A DNA stretch of 64,000 nucleotides from Paramecium tetraurelia (GCF_000165425.1 NW_001798990.1:1796-65795); one strand, 5' to 3'. Counted from the stretch's first letter, positions 1-13,403 are shown. Notes: a model not told the origin generated them from the letters alone. Numbers and translations are program-made.

Positions 1-2387
1 AATATCAGCTAAGACTTATTATCCGCAATACTCATCAACCTTTTCCTTTAAATCATTCCCCATGTGACTTAGTAGATCCTATTTTTTCTCATTCTGAGGC
101 TTTTATTAGTTTGTCCTTTTATAATATTCTTGCAAGTCTAGTTTTTCTTTTGCTTTTCTTCAATTTCCTAGAGTAGTTATGCTTAATCCTTGATTGTGTT
201 TTAATTTTTAGAATATATTGATTTTATTTCTTAATTTAATTCTGATTTTTCAATCAGATCAACTTCTTTGTAGGTCAAAAGTTAATTAGTCAGATGTTCA
301 ATCAAAAATTCTGGGCAAAATTATATTAGTTTCAAGCTAATTTTATAAACAATTGTAGTACTAGATGAACTAACTATAGTCATTCTTGCTCTGTCTGTAC
401 CTTTATCACCTTCAAGTCTTAATCCTGTTAAAACTCTCCCAAAAATGATATCACCAGGGTACAATTTTTTATAAATATAACTCTTTTAATATTAGATATA
501 TCCATTATTACTATTACAAACAGCATAATCTGGAATTTTATAGGTGATATCTCCATCTTATGTTAAGCAAGACAAGTAATCTTCAGGTTAATTGCGAGTA
601 ATCTTAATAGGATGTTCTTTATAATATCTGTAGGATTTTCTGTGCTGCCTATTTCTAAAATATTCTGGTAATTTAATTCTATCAGTATTTATGGTTCGAA
701 TAACATTACAGGATCCTTTATATATAATGTACATGTATTCTAGGAGGTCTCCTTCTTTGACTAAAACTTCATCGAGATGGAATCTTTGTGGTATTAATTA
801 ATTTGCTAATGGTATTAAAACAAAGGGCTGAATTTATTTAAAGAATCTCAAGGATTTGAGCATTTTGATTTTCTGTTCTAATTCATCTTACATTAAAACC
901 ATAAGGATATTTTTGAAATTTTCTCTGCTAATAGCCAATAGATGACAAGTTTCGCTAGCTTAAATGGAGGCTTTTCTTTATTAAACCTTTTCAACTTTCT
1001 TATACTGAATATTATTAGATTTTGTCAAACCAGAGGAATGCCCTAATTCATCATCATTGGCTAGATTCATTATATAATGTTTTTCCTTAACATTGTCCTC
1101 CTTAACCAAATTAATTATATTAGTATTTTGTCTCTGTAATTCTTTAATCTTTTATTTTTAGAAGGCTTCATCTTAGTGTCCTAGATCTTTGAGTTGTTGT
1201 TTAATGAGTTACTCCTTGACTTCTTTGAGAGATTTTACATTGATATTCTCTAATTTTTCTTCTAGAACTTCCTCTGATCCCTTTTAGGTAGTTTCCATCA
1301 TTGCTAACTCTCCGAAATGTTAGCCATCATAGAGAGATGATACTACCTATTCAATCACAGGGCCAAATTAGTCGAATTTCTTCTCGATTTTAACTACTAC
1401 ACTACCTGATAAAATAACAAATAAATTATCCCCAAAATCGCCTTAATGAAATACATATTCTCCTGGAGGAACTTCAATATACTGACCGAGTTTGACTAGA
1501 TTAATTCTTGTGGATTTAGTAAATCTTTCAAAAAATATGAGTTTTTATACAATTTTATCTATTTCATCAAAATTGATACCATCAAAGGGTTAGCCTTATT
1601 CAAGCAATTCTCTTTTACTCTTTAGTTAATCAGTTAGAAATATTAATTCTTGTTCTGTTAACAAATTATCTTTTATTTTGAGGAACTTATTTTTGTCAGC
1701 ATATAAATTGTGTATAAAAACTTCAGTGTCTGTTGTCATTTTCATGAATTTAACATCTAAATGTGCTAATTCATCATAGAGTGCTTTTATTTCTTCAGGA
1801 TTTATTTGCAATATTTTTTTGGTTGCTCTAAAATTGTCTAAATCGCATTATAATAATTGAGGTGGTTATCTTATTTATTAAATTTAAGAGAACAATTCAT
1901 TTATATTAATCGGATTAGGTTGAAGAACTTATTATTAATTTACAACTTCTATTGTTTATGATTTGGTCACACGTTTTGTAACTGAATTATTAGTTTTAGT
2001 AGTTCTTTTTGTTACAGATTGAATTAATGGTTGAGATTTAATAATTGATTATTAAGTACTCATGTGAGTAGGCATTGTGGTTGAATATTTATTGCTGAAT
2101 AATTTCCTTTTGGTATGATAATAGACATCTTTATTTTTAGACTCTTTAGTTTCTTCATCATTTGAATACAAAGGCAATTCAAATAATGCATCTTTACTAG
2201 GTAATTATAAGGATGTTTAAAGCCGAGTAGTTTTTCTTGACGTTTTGAAGTATTATGAATCACACATTACACTTTATTTCTGAATGTTGTTAAACATCAA
2301 TGAATCAATACTTGGTTTCGATGATGATTTTATTCTTGTTGTTGCAGTAGGTAGTCTCTTTGGTCTAAAAATTCCATTATTAATCAT
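1..2387 (-). CDS. Protein with two cyclic nucleotide-binding domains (3' end lies beyond window)
   Basis: The reading frame runs from ATG at 2387 to the window edge without TGA, giving at least 795 aa with no intron needed. The first ~250 residues are basic and low complexity. A cyclic nucleotide-binding domain follows near 1300-1560 (FHQGDFGDNLFVILSGSV, later FGELAMM as the phosphate-cassette start). A charged coiled-coil linker leads to a second such domain near 400-830 (KEGDLLEYMYIIYKGSC, then FGRVLTGLRLEGDKGTDRAR). Such domains bind cAMP or cGMP. Paired domains are typical of PKG or PKA regulatory proteins, and a kinase domain could follow beyond base 1, but none is visible here. The FG(E/R)xL...RA pattern is only partly canonical, so ligand binding is inferred. 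Confidence 0.85.
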
Positions 2388-2506
2388 TTAGAATAAATAC
2401 TAATATAAATTAAACTAACTTGTTGATAATCATTCTAAATAATTGATGTTGTATCATTATTTTCAATTATATTATATAAGTCGTTTATATTATATTATAT
2501 GTTGTA

Positions 2507-3677
2507 TCAATCCTTCTTAGATTTATCATTATCTTTTTTGAGGAGACCTTCTTATTCTTCATCCTTATTAACATCATCTAATAATTCATCAAGGAAGTCT
2601 TAATCTTGGAATAATTAACTAGAATAAATTAAAGGATTACTTCTAAGTGTTCTGGTCTTATGGTTATGCATTTTAATTGGGTTATTTAGGTTATTCTGGT
2701 TGTTCAGGCTATTCTTCTTACATACTCAATAATCTGGCCTACTCTAATAACTCATCATTCTCTTCTTCAATGCCATTTTCTACCTTTTCTTCTTATATCT
2801 TTTCCTTTTATTATTAAGTTTGTTAAGGTTATTATTATTATTATTATTACTAAGGTTATTATTATTATTGTTAAGGTTATGATTGTTATGTTAATTGTTA
2901 TTATAATCTTTAAGCTTCTTCTTCAAGACTCATTTTCATTATCATGGCTAGTTCTGGATCTAAATTTGGATCGATTCCACCATATTCAGAGAATTATCCA
3001 CCTGTTCGTTATTAGGGAGCTTATTGCTCTTATCCAGGTTCAGCTTGAAAATCCGAATTATTTCCTAAGGATGAAAATAGGGTTTCTGTGGCACTCATTC
3101 CTGGTAAAATATTAATGTATTTTGAAGATTATCCTTTCTATACATTATCAAAGAATGTTTTCAATTTCTTCAGATGATCTTCATTCTACTCTCCAAAATT
3201 GATTAAATCAATTGCAATATTGTTTTTCTTTAACCTTTTTGCAAGACTGTAATAATTTAAATTATGTCATACTTGACTAAAGTATCTACTTCTTCTTCAA
3301 TTGGACTTGCAACAAATGCCACTATACGTTAATGCTATTGTTTATTGATTCTATGTTTCAAAGCCAATTATGCCTATTGAATTGCAACAGAAAACTTTAA
3401 ATTGCCTAATTGTTAAATTTACTTGCATACCTTCTAATCTCGTTTTATGGAATTATCCCTAGATTAAATCTCTATCATTTGTAGGAGTCATCAACAATCT
3501 CACTTATTTACCACCTCCTAAAATCAATCCCATTCCACTTTCCATGTTTGAATCAATAACTACATTAATATACAATTCAATGGCTTCTTGCTAAGCATTC
3601 CATCTAGATGGCTCTAAGTCACCATTTCTAGAGAATTCTGAGTTATCCAAAACTACTACGGCTGCTTCTAGAGGCAT
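2507..3677 (-). CDS. RPN10: 26S proteasome ubiquitin receptor Rpn10 (PSMD4)
   Basis: About 365 aa. The N-terminal von Willebrand A domain begins MPLEAAVVVLDNSEFSRNGD and includes GMGLILGGGKQVRLLMTPTN and RIVAFVASPIEEE, close to Rpn10 throughout. Two ubiquitin-interacting motifs follow (DPELAMIMKMSLEEE; ELLEQARLLSMQEE), separated by a glutamine-rich stretch, and the tail is acidic then lysine-rich. Rpn10 sits between proteasome base and lid and captures ubiquitinated substrates. Three introns: 3406-3430 (25 nt), 3247-3272 (26 nt) and 2619-2640 (22 nt). The last is required to join the frame to FLDELLDDVNKDEE before TGA at 2507-2509. Intron-corrected length is whole codons. Confidence 0.95.
2808..2881 (-). 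repeat. TAA-codon polyglutamine tract inside RPN10
   Basis: On the plus strand this reads as runs of TTA units (2829-2850, 2857-2870). On the coding minus strand these are consecutive TAA codons, with a few CAA and CCT, giving a Gln/Pro-rich linker between the two ubiquitin-interacting motifs. It is a trinucleotide microsatellite within a conserved gene, made entirely of codons that are stops in the standard code. Confidence 0.8.
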
Positions 3678-3972
3678 TTTTATTAAATTTAAATAATTAA
3701 TAATCACATTGGGATTGTTTTTGGATGCTCCTTGAAATTAATTTTTCTCAAATAATCATTCAAAAATACTCATTCATCGTTTAAATCGTTCAAATATTTA
3801 AATTATATTTGTTATTTTTGGGTAATTAATCATTCCTTATTGATACACAAAAATAATAATCAAATACATAAACAAAGAATCAACAATTTGTAGGTGATAA
3901 GTCTCTCATTATATCTGAAAATACATATTTTTTAAATTAAATAACTCATTAATAATAGATAGATATTAATTT

Positions 3973-6900
3973 TCAAAATGGACTCCTTATGTAAATTTTA
4001 ATTTTCAATCTTTATCTTCTGATTAAATAAATAATAACTAAAATTAAAATTACAAGCCCAATCAATATTAAAATAAAATAAATAAACATCCCTTTTGTTT
4101 CTAGTTTATTAATTAGTATTAATTCAACTTCTATAGTTTGTAAGTGAGTGGTTGCGACTAAATTGAATTTTTCAAATTCCTTTTCTACTTTTTACTATTC
4201 GATTTCATACCCAAATTTTCCAAAATAAAATTCAGAATCGTGTATCGATTCAAGTATTTGATGAGTAGTATTGAAAAAGTGAAATTTATCATCCTGTTAC
4301 ATTAATATTTAATAAGTAGGATCATAAAATTATTTTTCCAATCTCAAATCGTAAATAGCTCTATTGCAAATTAATGTTTAATTCTCCAAGTAAAGTAGGA
4401 TATTGATATGATCACATTGCCTAAGTATTTTAGAAACATTTCCTATTTCCAATTAATATAATTTATTAAATTATAATTTATAGATTAACAAATATTCAAA
4501 CATTATTTAGCTGATTTAAACATAAATAGATTCCTATTCAAACTTACATTTTAACAGGGCAAAGCTGCTCTCAGCTAAAATTTCGATAATTTAGATAGGC
4601 TAAACAGGCATTAAGTTTATTAGAAGATCTTAAAGTTAAAGGTAATCCAAAGTGATTATGCCAAGTATTGAATTGCTGGTTCCTTCTAATTGTAGTATAG
4701 ATAATAAAATTTAGAATGATATTGAAGTTCTAACGAATTTCATCTGAAGAACAAGATTTTCATTGTCGTCAAATGTGATTGAATTGTTAATTTCCAACTT
4801 AGACTATATTGATAATAATGAGTTAAATTAAAAGAAGAATAATTCTTGCTGAATCCCAATCTGGACAATTATCAATTTCCCAAGTTTTTTGACCAGAAAT
4901 GGATTGGCATTATTACTCGTAATTTCTATACTATTACTAGATTCCGATACAAAGGATCCTGTTTCAATATCAAAAAAAAAAATGTTATAATAGCAATATT
5001 GTATATTATCATTCTACCAAAATTAAATAAATTAATAGTCTGAAATCTAAATTATTTACATATTATTGTTATTGAAAGTTGAATTAAGAAATTTACAAGT
5101 TATATGATGAATATATTTATCTAAAGCTACGAAATAGCATTCGATTTCATTTTGAATTTTTGTTTTTAAAATGCAGTTAAGTTCAGATTTAGATTTGCAT
5201 TCTAATAATTTTTGAATTCTAAGAAATGGTCCTCGTAAAATTAAATTATTATTCTTAGATATGAATGCAGAAAAGATTTGACCATAAAAATAGTTAGCCA
5301 ATACTATATCTCTACTTACTAACTTATTTTCTATAAAGTTCTTAAGTTGTAATTAATGACACTTATTTTCAACTTTTAAATTTAATTGGCATTCTATAGA
5401 TTTACCAGTAATTTAAGAATTAAGTTAAATAGGGAATGTTTTATATTCTACCAATTTACTTTGAGTAGAATTTAAATTGTTCATTTAGAGTTCAATTTCT
5501 AAGATATTTGATATTCTCATTTAGTTATTTTCATCTTAGTATACCAATTTAGAATTTTGAAAAAAGAAATGCTTACTATTACATTTAATACTTGAAATCC
5601 ATTAAATTTCATCTTACCACTAAATTGCAAGAACCAATATATACATTTGTTCTGACTTAGTAGCAAGCAAACCTACAAAATTCGTATAAAATTAGTAAAC
5701 AAAGGGTCTAACAAAAGTATAATCCTTGTAAGTTATATTTTCAGAGTGTTGTATCTCAAAGTCTTCTAGATAATAACAAAACAGGATGGTTAAAGATTGA
5801 TGTATACCAATCAATTATTGTCCAAAACCAAATGGCAGCATATTAATTATTTATACATCATAAATTCTTAAATAATGGACTTATTCTTCTACTTACCATT
5901 ATTATAATACAAACAAAGTTTAATATTATATAGCTTTTAACTTAGAATTATCTTTATAGAACAATATATTTTCATTTAAAAATAGATCTTCTGGTATTTA
6001 ATACATTTATTATTTTAATTAATATGTATTATTTTGATTTAGATTAAAAATTATTGGAATTTAGTCTTTATAAAATAAAAGCAATGTGAGTCCAAATTAA
6101 ATTATTTTATCTGGAGAATATTCAAGTTACTATATTTACATTGACAAACAAGAATTATGATCAAATTTGTAAACTCTTGCTGAATTTACCCCTAATTTAA
6201 ATAACCAAAACACATTATTTTTTTTAATTAACTTCATACCTTATATATTAATTGATAAATCTTGACATTTCTAATCACAAGATGTAAATTTAAGAATATC
6301 ATTCTTTAGAAACAAGGCTGATGTGTTTTCAAAGCCTAGTAATGTATAATTAAGTTTATGGAAGAATGGTTTACATTAATAGATTGAGTAAAAACTATCT
6401 AAGCTATTAGGTTGTTCTTCTAATGATATTGGAGCTTATATTTCATAATAGATATCATTAACTTTCACATATTTCTAAAAAATAAACCTGGCTTGTGGTT
6501 AGCAATAATTTTGTATTAAACTGTCCATTTAACAAAGACTTTCTTCATTTTCTTTAATTTTCACAATCTTATAACACATTATTAAATTTAAAGCAAAACT
6601 CTGTATGCTGAAAATATAAAGGAATTGCTTTTTGGGTTTAATGAAAGGTTGAGTTAGATGATACTTATAGAATTACATTTAATTTAATTCTTCATCAATT
6701 TAATAAAAGTAACTAAGAGATTGGATGAATTTGATTTATTAATTTGGTATTTATATTGTATAGTTAATGTCAAGTGTTAATATTAAAGAGATCTCTTTTT
6801 CATTATAAATAAATAAACGACCATTAATATAATTCATTTCATAAGAAGAGTTGAAGTTAGTTCTTAATTCAGTTTGCCAAATATAAATTTATCCTGAATT

Positions 6901-7784
6901 CGACTAAGTGAAAATTTATTGGAATTAACATTACTTATTTAGTAACAGTTTTTTGATCTTTCCCTAATATACTTAACTTAAATATATCTATGAATGAGAA
7001 AGATTAAATTATAAATAAAAATTATCTTCAACTAACATTAAATAAGGTGAACGTTAGGAACAATATAAAATGTCGAATAATTATTTAATTTGATATCCAA
7101 TATTTATTTAATAGAATGTAGTTTAGTTTAATAGTATTTGGTTCAAAGTTAAATTTATAATAACCCAGTTCTCACATTAATGAAAAGCCAATAAGAATTA
7201 GAAATTCTATATTTCAAAATAAGTCCTTTTGCATTAAGTTATATTTAGATTGGCTAAACTATATTAGTATAAAAGCTAAGTTGAATTATTCTTAAAAAAT
7301 ACAGCATACACATTAACATATGTTTGGGAGTAACAGAAAACAACAAATGAATTATTTTTATTCCTAAAGAACTCCTCACAGATTTCTCCAGGATTAGAAT
7401 TAATCTCAACCACAAAGGGTTATGCTTATTCATAACTTGCATCATTATTTTCAAATATATTTGAATATGTGATATAAAGTAATTCGAATATTGAATTAAA
7501 TTACATAGCCATTTTTTAAATTTCTAAGAATCATCTAAAGTTTCCATTACCTTTGATTGAATTACCTTACCTGGTGGAAATAATTTCATCGTAAATGATT
7601 TTTCAATCAAATTTTGATTAATTCTGACTTCAGCATTTTAAATATCTTTACCATCTGACTCTATCATGATGGATGAACTGTATTTAGAATAAAATATCTA
7701 ATCTTCTTTGATACGATAATCCTAGCAAACCTAATATGTTAATTGAATTAAATTCATAATCACTATTGATATCAAAAATAGCAT
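3973..7784 (-). CDS. Large secreted-type single-pass membrane protein
   Basis: About 1254 aa. It begins with a signal peptide (MLFLISIVIMNLIQLTYQVC) and ends with one transmembrane helix (MFIYFILILIGLVILILVI) plus a short basic cytoplasmic tail before TGA at 3973-3975. The ~1200 residues between are Asn/Ile/Tyr-rich with scattered cysteines (for example SNPGEICEEFF) and look extracellular. The topology is type I. A frame change near 7505-7580 requires removing DNA; GT...AG of 47 nt (7530-7576 approximately) fits and makes the length whole codons, but that is long for this genome, so this junction is uncertain. I recognise no named family. A surface or vacuolar membrane protein is the inference. 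Confidence 0.75.
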
Positions 7785-7854
7785 AGTATTTAGTATTAAA
7801 ATTATAAATATTTATATTATATATATTCATTAATAAAATCAAATTGTATTCTAA

Positions 7855-8844
7855 TCATTAATAATATTAATTAAGATCTAGATTAATTTTGTCAAGTTAT
7901 TTAGCATAATTTCTAGAGTATGACGATATGAGGTCAAATTCTCCAAATTTATTCTCGTATTACTCGATGGATTAGACAGAACTAAATTATTTATGAATTG
8001 GTTTTATAGAAAATTAGTTTATATATTAAATGATTTCTTTCTTCTTTGGATTTAAAGTTCGCTTTAATTCAACTTATTTAAGTTTATTAAGTTTTATTTA
8101 ATCCACTATCTTACTTTGTATACCACAGAGATAATGTTCATGTATTTTTTCCATTTCGCTATATAGTAATTCATCAAAATAGGCGAACCATTTCATAAAA
8201 TTTTATAAATACAAGGTTTACTAGGATGGTTTGATTTATAGAGTATTTATGAAGTGAATAGTTCTATTCAGTAAAATATCACGATTTAGATGAACAACAG
8301 GAATGCTAAATATTTCTTAGATATCTTGAAAATTCGATGTTGACGTAAATATTTTGTTAAGAATATTCCTTATATATCCTTCATTCTTATATTATTGTAA
8401 TTCTTGAATATATTTACATATTCTGTTAATGTAAAGAATGAGAGTATTCTTATTTATCAATTACAGATTTTTTTCTTGAATTGGTCGATAGGTTGTAGAT
8501 TTGAATTTGCTTTCATCAATACTATTGTAACGATTACGCTACGAATATATTCTTATTCTATTCATTAATAAATGTAAAATAAGTGTTATTGAGAATAATA
8601 AATTCATTAGATAGTTATTCTTGTATAATTTGTAAATGGCTGATACATTATGTACAATATGATTACGAGATTACAAGTAAGACATTTTAAGAATAATCAT
8701 AAGGTCTAAGTTAGCTGTTGATTTATAAAAATGGGAAAGGTTTGAAAAATTACCAAGTTTTAAGTACTAGATCATGTTGTATAATTATACAATCAATCTA
8801 TAAGAGCACACAATCTTTAGATTGTTATTGAGTCTTACGAACAT
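7855..8844 (-). CDS. Hypothetical protein with one hydrophobic segment
   Basis: An open frame of 329 codons from ATG at 8844 to TGA at 7855-7857, no intron needed. A hydrophobic stretch (MNLLFSITLILHLLM) lies near residue 85. The rest is charged and helical (for example EMEKIHEHYLCGIQSKIVDQ), reading like a coiled-coil cytosolic domain. The frame is open further upstream to a TGA near 8982, so a spliced 5' exon is possible. It ends 70 bp before the start of the surface protein downstream. No family recognised; codon content looks coding. Confidence 0.55.
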
Positions 8845-9123
8845 AATTTTTATGAGATTAAAAAAAAATAGAAAATGTTTTGTCTCTTTTTTAGAGAATT
8901 TACTATATATTAAATGCGTATCCGAAAATTACTTTCTTCTATTAAGAAATCTCAAAAGTATTTGTTGTAATTGAGAATATCAAGAGTAACTAATTAGCAG
9001 TAAACTAATTTATAACAATATTTTCAATAAGGTAGAATTTGGGTATTTGGAAATTGAAGCATAAGGGATTAAAATATTTAATTTAGTTTTTGTTATTATT
9101 TATGAAGTTAATTTAATTGAATA

Positions 9124-10774
9124 TCATACAAATTTTTATCTATTTAATTAATAATAAGAAAATTATAAAAAATAAAGGTTTTATTCTTGGATTGGTTGTT
9201 CCTAATTATCACTTGATAAGTTGTCTTCATTGCTTTATTCAATTCTCATTTAATAGATATTCTTAAGTGATGGTTTGAATGAGGATTGCTTTAGAAAATG
9301 CCCTTTTTTATCCATACTCTAACTTTTGAATCTTCTTTTCTTTTATTTATATTCTGACAATTGACTTGAATGTTCACTTACCGAATTTTAACTTTATTAA
9401 TAAAATGATTTTAAAGTGTTTTTGGATTGCAAATAATTAAAACTCATACCCACAGAACCCTCAACAATAGATTGAGTAGAAACGAAATTACCAAAATGGG
9501 AAACTAATGTTTAGGCTTATAATTGAGCCAATAAGTCCTAAACTGTGATTCTGTTTTCTGGTTATTTTTATAACATAGCTTTCAGTAAATAAATACTTTT
9601 TTAACTGACACTAAGAAATTTAGATTCCGAAAAGTCGATTTAACATTCTTTATTTAATTTCAATAATCCATCATATGTATTTGATCGAAATGGTGCTCTT
9701 CCACATAACATGGAATAAAATATTATACCTAAACTAAAAACATCTCCAACCTCTAGATATGGTTATCTCAGAAATACTTCAGGTGCTATATAACCAGCTG
9801 TGCCTTACCCATTTTACAATCTATCTCTCGATATTTTCTCAGTGAAACCAAAGTCAATCAGTTTGAGATTATCTTTATCTATTAATACATTTTCCAATTT
9901 AATATCTCTATGAACATAGCCAATACCATGCACACACTAGAGAGCAATAGTAAGTTTAAGTAGGATTTATGTGGATTCCACCTCTGTTAACTTCTTCTTA
10001 TCCTTTAAGTACTAATACAAGGAGCCTCCTTTGATGTACTCTGTGACTAAGACTATAATCATGTTATTCTGATATTTACTTAGCATTTCGTCAAGTTATA
10101 TGATTTCGAATAGTTTAATGATGTATGGTGAATTCAATTTCCTAAGCACGTAACATTCTGATTGAATAAAATTATGAAATTTTTATGAATCCTTCTTTTA
10201 AATCAGTTCTTCTCTATAATAAATTTTGCCTGCGTAATTGAGTGGTTAATTGGGGAGACGAATGTTTGGAGTGAGTTAGATGACTTTGGAAAATCCACCT
10301 TTAGCAATGACATCAGAGAATGTATAGACTTAATCCAGATTTTAGATAAAGGAGAATTAAGAAAGGTTCTTGAAGAATTAAAAGGTAGATTTTCTAGAGA
10401 AGAGATAGTTAATAATTTTACTAATCATTATTCCAAATATAAATGAATATATCTTTGGTTCTTTTGATTCTGATTACTTTTATAAGATCAGATTTTTTAT
10501 TAGAAATTTTAAGGTCAATGATTTTAAGACTGATATCATGATTGAGTTAGATGTACCCCTTAGTTTTGTTATGATGTTAGTAAAATAGTAACCCTTCATG
10601 ATTCAATAGAAATTGATATTCAGTGGGCTTACTACATTTCCAAGTTATTCGATTCATAGTAAACTATGAAATGATAGATTGAGTAATGTTGAGTTATAGT
10701 TTTTTATTCCAGAATGCTTTGGTCTAGTCGTTTTCCTGGAATATGGGCCAATATTGGAATTGATGATCATACAT
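9124..10774 (-). CDS. Serine/threonine protein kinase with N-terminal PH-like domain
   Basis: 540 aa. The first ~120 residues look like a PH domain ([18 protein letters not shown] ... DIFIYIW). The kinase domain follows with glycine loop AKGGFSKV, catalytic loop [15 protein letters not shown] as LIDFGF, and [10 protein letters not shown], so it should be active. The tail is Ser/Gln-rich. A 28-nt intron (10394-10421) joins the PH part to the kinase; ATG at 10428 is inside this gene and not the true start. Such PH-kinases are often recruited to membrane phosphoinositides; that role is inferred. TGA is at 9124-9126. The kinase is divergently arranged with the MORN gene, whose start lies 103 bp away. 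Confidence 0.88.
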
Positions 10775-10877
10775 TTTTTAAATTAATTAATAAATTTTTA
10801 TATAGACTAAGTTATTATATATAATATTAGAAGTGTCTTGAATTAAATTCTTACTTTTTTAATATTATTTGATTGAA

Positions 10878-11761
10878 ATGGGTATATGTTAATCTACTCA
10901 TATTTAATACCTGGAAGATTTAAAGATTAGACATGCACCTATACTCTATGTTAAGAAATCTCCAGTGTTGGGAATGCATAAAATATATCTCGAGAATCTT
11001 CCAACATTAGATGAGTTTAGTCATGAAGATGATTAGATTAGAAGAGCCTAATTTAGTTATAACGATGACATAATTTATAATGGACAGTGGAATGGAAATA
11101 AAAGAAATGGTTTGGGCGTATTAGTATGGAAAGGTAGATATATTGATCTAGCAATTTAGATGGAACTTATTATGAAGGCAGCTGGAAGGCTGATGAAATA
11201 GATGGAAATGGAAAGTTTGTGAGTAATAATCTGGTGATAGAAGGGTAATGGAAGAACAATTAGTTGAATGGTTATGGTATTTATAAGGTGGATGATCTCT
11301 ATAAGTATGAGGGTTATTGGTGTGATGATCAGAAAATTGGTATTGGGAAGGAGTATTATGATGATGAAAGTCAATATATTGGGAATTTCGACTAAAACGT
11401 AAAATCGGGTATTGGAATCTATATTTGGAATGATGGGAGCAAGTACGAAGGAATGTTCAAATAGGACTGTTTGAATGGAATGGGAGAATTGAGATGGGAA
11501 AATGGAAGTTGGTATAAAGGGGAATTTGTGAATAATTATTTTCATGGGCAAGGGTGTTTTCAATGGAGTGATGGCAGAAGATACGAAGGCAATTATGTTT
11601 ACGACTACAAAAATGGATATGGCAAATATTTTTGGGAGAATAATCAAAAATATGAAGGCTATTGGAAGAATGATAAGTGGAATGGTCATGGAACACTAAC
11701 AAAATCAAATTGTATAATAGAGGGAGAATGGATTGAAGGTAAATTGTAAAAGGTTAAATGA
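10878..11761 (+). CDS. MORN-repeat protein with N-terminal lipidation signal
   Basis: 285 aa. The N-terminus MGICQST has Gly2 for myristoylation and Cys4 for palmitoylation. At least eight MORN repeats follow, with the pattern Y.G.W..G...G.G.. (YNGQWNGNKRNGLGVLVW, YEGSWKADEIDGNGKF, YEGMFKQDCLNGMGELRW, YEGNYVYDYKNGYGKYFW). MORN repeats bind phospholipids or act as membrane-skeleton scaffolds, so a membrane-anchored scaffold is likely. One 26-nt intron (11134-11159) falls within the second repeat. TGA at 11759-11761 is 16 bp before the next ATG. Confidence 0.9.
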
Positions 11762-11777
11762 TTATTTATAATTTATA

Positions 11778-13361
11778 ATGCAATATAAATCATATATTGA
11801 TCCTTTTCTAAATAAGCAAATCAACAACCAAAAACCTTATCTGAATAGAAGTCCTAGTTTTCATAACCCCATCCAAAATTGTATCTAATATTTAGCATCA
11901 CTCTTAGCAATATTATGTAAGAGCATCTCTGAATAGAAACTCAAGCTCTCCATTGATCAAGAGAGCCAGACCAAATTAAACAATATTGGACAATCCCAAT
12001 GGGAGAAGTATCTCCATCATGCCTAAACTTTAGGATTGGATCCAAATTGCCCAAAAGAGTCTAACTTCAATATAGAGAAATCATCAAGCCTAAATAATTC
12101 GAAATCAACCTCTCCCAACCTCGAATTCACAGTCCAAATGCCAATTAACGGTTCAATCGATCTTTCTATATGGGTCTCCAAGAGATCAATTCATCATCCC
12201 AAAAAAGACCTCTCTTGAATCTCACTAGTACTGTTATCATGGTACTTCCAATTCATTTTAACTAAGATCTAGGATAGCACACAAGCCACCTCAGAACTCT
12301 AAACATAGAAAATCTAATAGAAGTTCAGATATAATTTTATATTCCATTATATTATCGGATTGGGAGGATTTGGGAATGTTTGGAAGGTTGAATCCAAAAA
12401 AACTAGAATGATTTATGCAATGAAAGAACTCAAAAAAACCAAGTATTCTTCTTAACCTATTGAGAATTTTAGCTAAAAAATCTGTCAAATCAGTTATGAA
12501 TGAAAAACAACTGTTATAAAAACTAAAAAATCCTTTTATTATCAATATGGTAGGATCCTTCTAAGATAGAGATCACTTATATCTAATCCTCGATTATCTA
12601 TCAGGAGGCGATCTTCGATATCATCTATTGCTCAATAAAACATTTAGAGAAGAATAAATTAGTATTTAGATATCACTATTATAGAATTTTTTGTGGCTTG
12701 CATAATTCTTGGCTTAGAATACATAAACTCCTATCAAGTTATTCATAGAGATCTCAAACCTGAAAATTTAGTATTGGATTGTAAAGGATATCTGAAAATA
12801 ACAGATTTTGGAATAGCCAGATATTATAAAAGTGAAAATAGTAATGAAACTAGTGGTACTCCTGGATATATGGCACCTGAAATAATTCTAAAATAAAACT
12901 ACAATTATTGTGTAGACTATTATGCAATAGGAGTTATTTGTTATGAAATGATAACTGGGAAAAGACCATATCTTGGTAGAACTAAAAAAGAAATACGTGA
13001 TGAAATGCTAGGCAAATAAGCTTAATTAAATGCCAAAGAGTATTTGTAGTATTCATTCAATCTGATTGAATTTACAAATAAATTGCTAGTGAGAAAATAA
13101 CAAAATCGATTGGGTTATTAAAATGGGATCAAAGAACTTAAAAATCACAAATTATTCCAGTCATTTTAATGGGAAAAATTGATAAACAAAACTATGATTG
13201 CTCCTTATCAACCTAAATAAGAAGATAGGAATAGACCCTGTCAAAAGACTAGTGATTCACAGCAAACAATATTTAACGAATAATTGAAGTAACTTAAATT
13301 TAAAGAAATCCAAATGCTTTTTGATGGATATACATATTAAACTGAAGACAAGATTATTTGA
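11778..13361 (+). CDS. YANK/STK32-like AGC serine/threonine kinase
   Basis: About 493 aa. The N-terminal ~170 residues are Ser/Asn-rich and unstructured. The kinase domain has IGLGGFGNVWKV, MVGSFQDRDHLYLILDYL, SGGDLRYHLLLN, VIHRDLKPENLVL, DFGIARYY and GTPGYMAPE. GGDLRYHL and the whole order match the YANK (STK32) family of plants, fungi and animals. Introns 12443-12464 (22 nt, acceptor GAG) and 12662-12684 (23 nt) are clear. Upstream, a TGA at about 12214 must be avoided; introns 12151-12182 (32 nt, donor GTT) and 12242-12266 (25 nt, acceptor AAG) do this and give whole codons, but they are less certain. TGA at 13359-13361. Confidence 0.85.
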
Positions 13362-13403
13362 CTATAAATTCTAAAATCAACAATTATTCAAATATCTCTG
13401 CAT

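Noticed and set aside
10444-10770. Plus-strand frame beginning [11 protein letters not shown] that looked like a small secreted protein
   Set aside because: The minus strand here encodes the PH-like N-terminus of the kinase, joined by a good 28-nt intron.
11156-11708. Long minus-strand open frames, hydrophobic and low complexity
   Set aside because: They lie exactly antisense to MORN repeats, whose Gly/Trp/Tyr codons give stop-free complements; no signal of their own.
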